DNA from: Amycolatopsis iheyensis
Lineage (GTDB): Bacteria; Actinomycetota; Actinomycetes; Mycobacteriales; Pseudonocardiaceae
Direction of reading: 5' to 3'
DNA length: 64,000 nucleotides
Assembly: GCF_024703995.1 (NCBI RefSeq)
Contig: NZ_JAMXQV010000012.1
Span: 270,596 to 334,595, forward strand
How positions within the stretch are numbered: the stretch's first letter is position 1; every line of letters starts with the position of its first letter. The translations under genes and the position numbers were made by a program. The notes under the pieces were generated by a model. It did not search any database. It was not told the origin of the DNA and saw only the letters and a list, made by a program, of their open reading frames with translations. Positions 58,576 to 64,000 of this stretch are shown here, piece by piece.

Positions 58576-59364
58576 GTGGAACTGACTGGACGGGTGGTCG
58601 TGCTCACCGGCGCGGCCCACGGAATCGGGGCCGCCATGGCCCGCCGCTTCGCCGCCGGGGGCGCGGCCGGCGTGGTCGTGTCCGACGTCGACGCCGAGGG
58701 CGCCGCGCGGGTCGCGGGCGAGATCACGGCCGCGGGCGGGCGGGCCGTCGCAGCCACCGCCGACGCGACGTCCAAAAAGGACCTCAAGGCACTGGTGGCC
58801 ACCGCCCGCGCCGAGTTCGGGCCGGTGGACCTGTTCTGCGCCAACGCGGGCGCGGCGTTCGGCACCGGTGTGCACGCGGCCGACGAGCAGTGGGCGAAGT
58901 CGTGGGAGATCAACGTGCTGCAGCACGTGCACGCCGCGCAGGTCGTGCTGCCCGCGATGCTCGCGCGCGGCGAGGGCTACCTGCTGATCACGGCGTCGGC
59001 GGCGGGGCTGCTGGGCACCCCGGGCGACGCGCCGTACTCGGTCACCAAGCACGCCGCCGTCGGGCTCGCCGAGTGGCTGGCGATCACTTACCGGCCGCGC
59101 GGGGTGCGGGTGAGCGCGCTCTGCCCGCTCGGTGTCCGCACGGCGCTGCTCGAACCCGGCATCGCCGCCGGGCACCCCGCGGCGCTGGCCATCGCCAAGG
59201 CCGCGCCGCTGCTCGAGCCCGAGGACGTCGCCGAGGCGGTCGTGCACGGGCTCGGCACGGAGGAGTTCCTGATCCTGCCGCACGAATCGGTGCGGGAGTC
59301 CTTCGCCCGCAAGGCCGGCGCGGTCGAGCAGTGGATCGACGAGATGGCTGTCCAGGGAGGCTGA
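58576..59364 (+). CDS. short-chain dehydrogenase/reductase
   Basis: 262 aa from GTG 58576 with CTGGAG upstream. Cofactor site VVLTGAAHGIGAAMARRF, an Asp at the end of strand 2 (VVSDVD) favouring NAD, CANAG, Ser in LITASAAG and YSVTKHA with catalytic Tyr/Lys: complete. Divergent from the lipid synthase and followed by a reductase-like gene 2 bases later, so a two-gene transcript. A redox step on the lipid product is likely (inference). Confidence 0.9.
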   Translation: MELTGRVVVLTGAAHGIGAAMARRFAAGGAAGVVVSDVDAEGAARVAGEITAAGGRAVAATADATSKKDLKALVATARAEFGPVDLFCANAGAAFGTGVHAADEQWAKSWEINVLQHVHAAQVVLPAMLARGEGYLLITASAAGLLGTPGDAPYSVTKHAAVGLAEWLAITYRPRGVRVSALCPLGVRTALLEPGIAAGHPAALAIAKAAPLLEPEDVAEAVVHGLGTEEFLILPHESVRESFARKAGAVEQWIDEMAVQGG

Positions 59365-59366
59365 AA

Positions 59367-60332
59367 GTGGAATACCGCAGGGTCGGCGCGAGCGGGCTCG
59401 CCGTGAGCGAGATCGCCTACGGCAACTTCGCGACGCACGGCGCGCCCGGCTGCGTCGCCGCGGCGCTCGACGCCGGCGTCACGACGTTCCACACGGCCGC
59501 GGCCTGGGCCGGCGGCGCCGCCGAAGAGGCGTACGGCGCCGCGTTCGCCGGGCTGCGCCGCGACGACCTCGTGCTGTGCACCGGGGTGTTCTGGCCGGAG
59601 GGGCCGGGCCCGAACGACGCCGGGTTGAGCCGCAAGCACGTCATCGCGTCGCTGGAGGGTTCGCTGCGGCGGTTGCAGACCGACTACATCGACGTCTACC
59701 AGCTGCTGCGCTTCGACTACCGGACCCCGGTCGCCGAGACGTTCCTCGCGCTCTCGGACCTGGTGCGGCAGGGGAAGATCCGGTACGTCGGCACGTCGGA
59801 GTGGACGGCCGAGCAGCTGCTGCAGGCGCACGAGGCGGCCGCGCGCCACGACGTGCCGTTGATCGCCAACCAGCCGCACTACTCGATGCTGTGGCGGGTG
59901 CCGGAGGCGCAGGTGATGCCGGTGGGCGAGCGGATCGGCGTCGGGCAGTTCGCGTCGGTGCCGCTCGCGCAGGGCGTGCTGACGGGCAAGTACCGCGACG
60001 GCGACGTCCCGGCGGGCTCGCGCGGGGCCGGGCCGGCGCACGCGCGGCCGCTGCTGGTGCCGGAGCTGCTGGAGCGGGTCGGCATGCTGCGCGGTGTCGC
60101 GGACGACGCGGGCCTGACGATGGCGCAGCTCGCGCTGGCCTGGACGCTGCAGCACGAGAGCGTCGCGTCGGCGGTGGCCGGGGCGAGCACGCCGGAGCAG
60201 GTCACGGAGAACGCGAAGGCCGCCGGCGTCCGGCTCGACCTCGACGTGCTGACCCGCGTCAACCACCTGCTGGGCAGCTTCGTCCAGACCGACCCGCGGC
60301 TGGTGTGGTCGCCCCCGCCGCAGCTGCGCTAG
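59367..60332 (+). CDS. aldo/keto-reductase-like protein lacking the catalytic tetrad
   Basis: 321 aa from GTG 59367 with GGAGG upstream. Clear AKR barrel of the Kv-beta type: YRRVGASGLAVSEIAYG, GLSRKHVIASLEGSLRRLQ, DYIDVYQ and LVRQGKIRYVGTSEW. The four catalytic positions have all changed: the FDTA Asp is His42 (FHTAAAW), the Tyr is Trp47, the Lys is Gly73 (LCTGVFW) and the His is Leu114 (YQLLRFD). A normal hydride-transfer mechanism is therefore unlikely although the scaffold is complete. It may bind NADP(H) as a sensor, as Kv-beta-like proteins can, or have a new reaction. Its TAG overlaps the stop of the convergent CHAT gene. Confidence 0.82.
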   Translation: MEYRRVGASGLAVSEIAYGNFATHGAPGCVAAALDAGVTTFHTAAAWAGGAAEEAYGAAFAGLRRDDLVLCTGVFWPEGPGPNDAGLSRKHVIASLEGSLRRLQTDYIDVYQLLRFDYRTPVAETFLALSDLVRQGKIRYVGTSEWTAEQLLQAHEAAARHDVPLIANQPHYSMLWRVPEAQVMPVGERIGVGQFASVPLAQGVLTGKYRDGDVPAGSRGAGPAHARPLLVPELLERVGMLRGVADDAGLTMAQLALAWTLQHESVASAVAGASTPEQVTENAKAAGVRLDLDVLTRVNHLLGSFVQTDPRLVWSPPPQLR

Positions 60333-62938
60333 CCGGCGCCGAGGCAGACGAACGGGCGGCGGAACGGGTCGACGGCGATCGCGTCGGCCAGCGCCAGCGC
60401 GGGGCTGTCCCGGTCGCTCAGCGCGCGGTAGTAGTCGTCCATCGCCGCGGCCGAGGCCAGGTCCCCGACGCGCGAGAGCGGCGCGATCACCGTCCGCGAG
60501 CCGCTGGCCAGCAGCGCGCTGGCGAACCCGAGGGCTTCGTCGCCCGGCCGGATCCGGTTGAGCGCCAGCTCACACGCGGCGAACACCACCTGCCGCGGCG
60601 GCTGTCGCAGCCCGGCCATCTCGTGCCCGAACAGCGCGCCGTCGGCCAGCTCGAGCCGGGAGAACAACGCGTTCTCCGGCTCGTGCGCGCCGTGCGCGGC
60701 GAAGTGCGCGAGCTTCGCGCCGTCCATCGCGCGCAGCACGGACTTCACGGTGGCCTTGGCGCCGGTCATGGTCGTCGCGGTGCGGTAGTGGGTGGTCAGC
60801 TTCTCGAGCTCACCGCGCGCGCCGGCCAGCCCGGGCCCGCGGACGAGCACGATCTTGCGGGCCCGCGGCGACTTCGTCAGCTCGGCGGCGAGCCACGCGG
60901 TCGCCGACGGCGCGACGACGGTCGGCCGTCCCCGCAGGCCCGGCAGGACACCCCACGGCACCGCGTAGAGCGGCCCGGTCGGCACGATCACCAGTTCGCG
61001 GTCGCCGATGAGGCCGGCCAGCGGCTGGATCAGCTGCGCGTCGAGCTTGTCGGCCTGCTTGCGCGCCGAGGCCATGACGACCTCGGCCAGCCGCTCCGGC
61101 AGGTTGTCCGGCGCGAGCGCGTCGAGGTCGACGTTGAGCACGCGCCCGGACTCGGCGGCGGCCCCGGCGGACCCGAGCCGCACGAGCCGGCACTCGCCCC
61201 CGGCGACGACGACGGCGACGAGCTCGTCCCCGGAGGCGGCGAAGCTGACCATGGCCCGCTCCCCGAGCCGCGCGACGACCTCGCCCAGCCCGGCGACCGG
61301 CCGCGGTCGGCCCCAGCGCCCGGTGTGCCACCCGAGCCGCTGCGCTTCGCGAAGGCGTTCGTTGTACTTCGCCCGCAGCGCGGCGATCGGGTGCCCATCG
61401 TGCTGGGCCTCCTGGATGGCCTGGCCCAGACCACGCACCTCGGCGACGCGCGCGGCGAGCTCGGGATCGGTCCCGGCCGAGAGCGGTTCGTAGCGGTAGG
61501 TCTGCGCCCGCGTCCGCTCCAGCCAGACGAACAGGCGCCGCGCGTCGCCGCGTTCGAGCACGAGCTTCACGGCGAGGTCGGCGAGCTCCTGGCCGTGGAG
61601 CGCGGTCCCGGAGACGAGGTCGAGCCCGCCCATCCGGTCGCGCACGGCGTCGAGCTCGGTGAGCCCGGACCGGATCTCGGTGAGCGCCTTGGCCCGGTTC
61701 CCCTGCGCGACGGCGAGCTCGGCCCGGCAGAGGCGGCGGAGCATCCGGTAGTCGATGGGGGTGAGCTGCCCGGGCCGCGGAACCTGCTGCAGGGTGTCGA
61801 CGGCGCGCTTGAGGTTGCCCCGCCGGATGTCGAGCCGGACGGCGAGCATCCGGGCGGTGGCGGCCTGCTCGGCGAGCAGCGGGGTGGGCATCTTCGCCGC
61901 GACCCGGATGGCCCGGGTGGGCAACGCGGCCGGCACGTCACCGGAGCGCAAGGCCACCCGCGCGTCGGCGTGCAAGCCGATGATGGTCGCGTTGGCCACG
62001 CACGTCTGGCAGCCGACGCCCAGCATCCGGCGCCGGGCCGAGTCCGCCATCTGGCGCGCGGGCTCGAGGTCGTCGGAAAGCAGCGCGGCCGAGGCGCGGT
62101 ACAGCTCCGCCCGCGCGAGTTCCTTGCTGATGCTCTGCTCTTCGACGAGGGCGGGCAGCACGTCGTCGAGGTGCGTGGCGGCTTCGTCGGCCAGTCCGGC
62201 CGCGAGCAGCGCTTCCGCCTGCTCGAACCGCAGCGCGACCGGCACGTCCATGTCCAGCGCCCGGTAGTTGCGCTCAGCCTCGTCGTAGAACCGGAGCGCT
62301 TCGGGCACGTCGTGCACGCGGAGGGCGAGCATGCCCATCGTCCGGCGCACGTCGGCGGCCACGGACCGGAGCTCGTACTTCTCCGCGAGCTCCAGCGCCC
62401 GGGCGAGGTCGTCGTGCGCGGCGATGACGTTGCCGAGCCGCACCTGCACCCAGGCCCTCGACGACAGCGTCTGGACGAAGGCACCCATCCGCGACTCCGG
62501 TTCGGGGCCGTTCGCGAGCCGGTGCTCCTGGTGCGCGATCGAAATGGCGAACGACGCCAGGCTGTCCTCGTTGCGGCCGACGCTCATCAGCCTGGCCGCG
62601 TAGTTGTAGTTCAACGAACCGTTGAGTTCGGCCTGCAGCATCGGGTCCGGCACGTCTTCGATCAGCTTCCGCACCTCGTTCAGCCCGGCCAGACCGGCCT
62701 CGAGGTCACCGCTGATCTCCGACGACATCGCCGTCAGGGTGCTCGACAGGCGGATCCTGGTGACCAGCAGGTCGAGGTGGAGCTGCCCGGTCGTCGGCCG
62801 GACGGTCTCGAGCATGCCCATCCCGCGCTTGAGCAGGCGGACACCTTCCCGGTAACGCCCGAGGCAGGATGCGTCGGTGGCGGCCTTCTGCAGCGCACGG
62901 ACCCTCTCGAGAACTGAGACCGGGTCCAGGTTTGTCAC
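60329..62938 (-). CDS. TPR-CHAT domain protein (caspase-like)
   Basis: 869 aa from GTG 62938, chosen because AGGAGA lies six bases before it; GTG 62944 is too close to that site. Residues ~20-530 are TPR-like helical repeats. The C-terminal ~300 residues are a CHAT domain with the catalytic pair His749 (LAHFAAHGAHEPENALFSR) and Cys789 (VVFAACELALNRIRPGDEALGF). CHAT proteins are caspase-like proteases, often switched by partners in defence or peptide-processing systems. A 62-aa peptide gene lies just upstream on the same strand, a likely partner or substrate. The stop codon shares CTAG with the convergent reductase-like gene. Confidence 0.88.
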   Translation of the reverse strand: MTNLDPVSVLERVRALQKAATDASCLGRYREGVRLLKRGMGMLETVRPTTGQLHLDLLVTRIRLSSTLTAMSSEISGDLEAGLAGLNEVRKLIEDVPDPMLQAELNGSLNYNYAARLMSVGRNEDSLASFAISIAHQEHRLANGPEPESRMGAFVQTLSSRAWVQVRLGNVIAAHDDLARALELAEKYELRSVAADVRRTMGMLALRVHDVPEALRFYDEAERNYRALDMDVPVALRFEQAEALLAAGLADEAATHLDDVLPALVEEQSISKELARAELYRASAALLSDDLEPARQMADSARRRMLGVGCQTCVANATIIGLHADARVALRSGDVPAALPTRAIRVAAKMPTPLLAEQAATARMLAVRLDIRRGNLKRAVDTLQQVPRPGQLTPIDYRMLRRLCRAELAVAQGNRAKALTEIRSGLTELDAVRDRMGGLDLVSGTALHGQELADLAVKLVLERGDARRLFVWLERTRAQTYRYEPLSAGTDPELAARVAEVRGLGQAIQEAQHDGHPIAALRAKYNERLREAQRLGWHTGRWGRPRPVAGLGEVVARLGERAMVSFAASGDELVAVVVAGGECRLVRLGSAGAAAESGRVLNVDLDALAPDNLPERLAEVVMASARKQADKLDAQLIQPLAGLIGDRELVIVPTGPLYAVPWGVLPGLRGRPTVVAPSATAWLAAELTKSPRARKIVLVRGPGLAGARGELEKLTTHYRTATTMTGAKATVKSVLRAMDGAKLAHFAAHGAHEPENALFSRLELADGALFGHEMAGLRQPPRQVVFAACELALNRIRPGDEALGFASALLASGSRTVIAPLSRVGDLASAAAMDDYYRALSDRDSPALALADAIAVDPFRRPFVCLGAG

Positions 62939-62971
62939 AGGCACTCTCCTATGACAGCACAGCCTGTTACC

Positions 62972-63009
62972 AAAACGGCCCGCCTGCCAGGCGAAGATCG
63001 GCAGACGGG
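62972..63009 (-). terminator. intrinsic terminator/attenuator between peptide and CHAT genes
   Basis: On the minus strand a 10-base stem (63000-63009 with 62979-62988, one G-U pair) with an 11-base loop is followed 3 bases later by TTTT (62972-62975). It stands 18 bases after the peptide stop and ~35 before the CHAT start. It should end most transcripts after the peptide and let a fraction reach CHAT, so the peptide is expected to be made in excess. Confidence 0.75.
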
Positions 63010-63027
63010 CATCACGAATTGGTCAAG

Positions 63028-63216
63028 TCAGCGAGCGACCTGGTAGCACGGGGTGCCACAGTTCGGGGTCACGACCGGACCGTCCTTCGGCTTCTCCGGC
63101 ACGTGGTCGATGTGCACCCAGCCGAACTCGTCGGGCTCCGGGTGCGGGACCACCGGGCCCGCCTTCTCGACCGGTTCCGGAGTCTCTTCGGGCTTGGTGT
63201 CCGTGGGCGTCGACAT
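63028..63216 (-). CDS. 62-aa Cys-tailed peptide upstream of the CHAT gene
   Basis: ATG 63216 has a strong GGGGAGAGGAG ribosome site. The peptide is acidic and Pro-rich (TPTDTKPEETPEPVEKAG; VVPHPEPDEFGWVHIDHVP) and ends PNCGTPCYQVAR, with Cys53 and Cys57. It has no signal peptide or TM helix. Size, strong ribosome site, downstream attenuator and a protease-like neighbour fit a precursor or substrate peptide for CHAT, or a partner controlling it. I do not recognise a family; no modifying enzyme (LanB/LanC, YcaO, radical SAM) is nearby, so calling it a RiPP precursor would be speculation. Confidence 0.7.
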   Translation of the reverse strand: MSTPTDTKPEETPEPVEKAGPVVPHPEPDEFGWVHIDHVPEKPKDGPVVTPNCGTPCYQVAR

Positions 63217-63550
63217 GGTCGATCTCCTCTCCCCTGGGGATCTGCCTTGGGGACGCAGGCCGGTGACGGTGAGTCCCCCTCGCGAGGCCCTCTCCTCGCG
63301 AACGGCCCAATAGTTCCACAACGGAGCAATGATCGGGAGGGTTTTCGCTACTCAAAGTCAGACCGACCCCCGTGAACAGGTCAAACACCCGCACCGGAAC
63401 GTCCTAATGAGTGAAGTCTGTAACGGCGTCCACGGCGGACGTGCATGGCCGCCGGCCGAGGGGCGGTTCCTGCATCGTCCATTGTGGACACAGACGGTGA
63501 CGTCCGGCCACCCCGGAGTGAGGTGCCCCGCCGGCGGGTAGGAACCGGCC
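63217..63550. other. divergent intergenic region
   Basis: 334 bases between the peptide gene (minus) and the VOC gene (plus). It includes the peptide ribosome site and presumably both promoters. One frame on the plus strand is open for part of the stretch but lacks a ribosome site and typical codon use. No RNA gene or repeat seen. Confidence 0.45.
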
Positions 63551-63876
63551 ATGAAGCTCACCTCCACCGTGCTCGGCGCCCCCGACCCGCACGCCCTCGC
63601 CGAGTTCTACGCGACGCTGCTCGGCTGGCCGATCCGCACCGACGAACCGGAGTGGGTCACGCTGCGCCCGGCCGGCGGCGGCGCGGGCCTGTCCTTCCAG
63701 CTCGAGACCGAGTACGTGCCGCCGGTCTGGCCGCCCGCGCCGGGCGCCCCGCAGATGCAGCTGCACCTCGACATCGAAGTCGACGACCTCGCCGAAGCGA
63801 CCGAAGCGGCGACCGCGGCGGGCGCCACCGTCGCGGACTTCCAGCCGCAGGACGGCGTCCGCGTGTGCTTCGCCCC
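63551..63876 (+). pseudogene. VOC/glyoxalase-family gene, interrupted near its 3' end
   Basis: From ATG 63551 the first ~108 residues are a normal VOC domain: LGAPDPHALAEFYATLLGWPI, GGGAGLSFQLETEYVPPVWP, APQMQLHLDIEVDDL and VADFQPQDGVRVCF. The family should continue with a DPAGHPFCLF-type strand holding the last ligand, but from about 63876 the sequence changes to VTFFVVPDQGAVVTRPGM, with an abrupt drop in GC and no stop before the window ends. The gene appears cut by foreign DNA, perhaps the end of an insertion sequence whose body lies beyond the window. Confidence 0.65.
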
Positions 63877-64000
63877 CGTTACCTTTTTCGTGGTTCCTGA
63901 TCAAGGAGCTGTGGTCACCAGGCCCGGCATGACTTGCGCCCCCAGTCGAAGGCATGATCCGGGGGGTGGTGTCACCGGGTCTGGTGGCATCGACCGACCG
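63877..64000. other. foreign-looking sequence at the right edge, possible insertion-element end
   Basis: About 124 bases of lower GC following the break in the VOC gene. It has short runs (CCTTTTTCGTGG, CCCCCAGTCG, GGGGGGTGG) but I see no repeat that would name a family, and no gene. Identification needs the sequence beyond the window. Confidence 0.35.

Noticed and set aside
63028..63216. Lanthipeptide (FxLD-type) or other RiPP precursor
   Set aside because: The size and Cys tail are suggestive, but no FxLD motif and no LanB, LanC, YcaO or radical-SAM enzyme is encoded nearby, so only an unnamed CHAT-linked peptide is claimed.
1..64000. Search by eye for tRNA and rRNA genes, riboswitches and replication origins
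   Set aside because: No cloverleaf-like gene, rRNA segment, DnaA-box cluster or known riboswitch motif was recognised; weak stem-loops in gaps were explained as terminators or operators.

Overview
The window is about 64 kb of very GC-rich DNA with heavy use of GTG starts, strings of ATGA/GTGA-overlapping genes, a complete mce/yrbE operon, PucR-type regulators and an ECF sigma factor with a YciI-like partner. This points to an actinomycete, most likely of the Pseudonocardiales and Amycolatopsis-like; that assignment is inference from gene content, not from a marker gene. No rRNA, tRNA or CRISPR was seen.

Layout. 1-9.2 kb holds housekeeping and signalling genes: the 3' end of a DyP peroxidase, a secreted phosphoesterase, a reductase, then a five-gene minus-strand signalling set (SpoIIE-type phosphatase with receiver, CHASE3 histidine kinase, single-domain receiver, STAS protein, RsbW-like kinase), and a YciI/ECF sigma pair. 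9.2-15.8 kb has a frameshifted DUF2252 pseudogene, two secreted proteins that I place in the DUF6801 family, a lipoprotein-lipase pair, a GtrA protein and an acetyltransferase. An intact IS30-family element with 27-bp inverted repeats and a 3-bp target duplication lies at 16538-17833. 17.8-24.5 kb carries four paralogous PucR-type regulators and an alpha/beta hydrolase.

24.7-43 kb is a lipid-envelope region read on the minus strand. A secreted protein, two YrbE permeases, MceA-F and two Mce-associated proteins form one tightly coupled operon that should build a lipid importer. Just downstream is a fatty-acyl-AMP-ligase-like gene overlapping a 1741-aa Pks13/MAS-like polyketide synthase. Both proteins have lost catalytic motifs in frame: the KS Cys and second His, the KR Tyr, the TE nucleophile elbow, the ligase P-loop and its terminal Lys. 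AT and carrier motifs remain. Upstream is a third DUF6801-like protein with a Pro/Thr/Glu repeat.

43-60 kb contains a DrrAB-like exporter, an SDR, a LysR regulator and a secondary-lipid (PUFA-synthase-like) cluster on the minus strand: an ER-KS-AT-ACP-KR megasynthase, a KS-AT-DH partner, a free carrier protein, an alpha/beta hydrolase and a GT1 glycosyltransferase, all joined by 4-base start/stop overlaps. A divergent SDR and an aldo/keto-reductase-like protein lacking the catalytic tetrad sit beside it. The likely output is a glycosylated lipid or polyene (inference).

60-64 kb has a TPR-CHAT protease-like protein preceded by a 62-aa peptide gene ending in a Cys-x3-Cys tail, with a hairpin plus U-tract between them. 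A VOC-family gene is interrupted near the right edge. A short element, TTGTCA(T/C) or its complement, recurs in the gaps before the DUF6801, mce, ligase-PKS, exporter, hydrolase and lipid-synthase genes and may mark a shared regulon.
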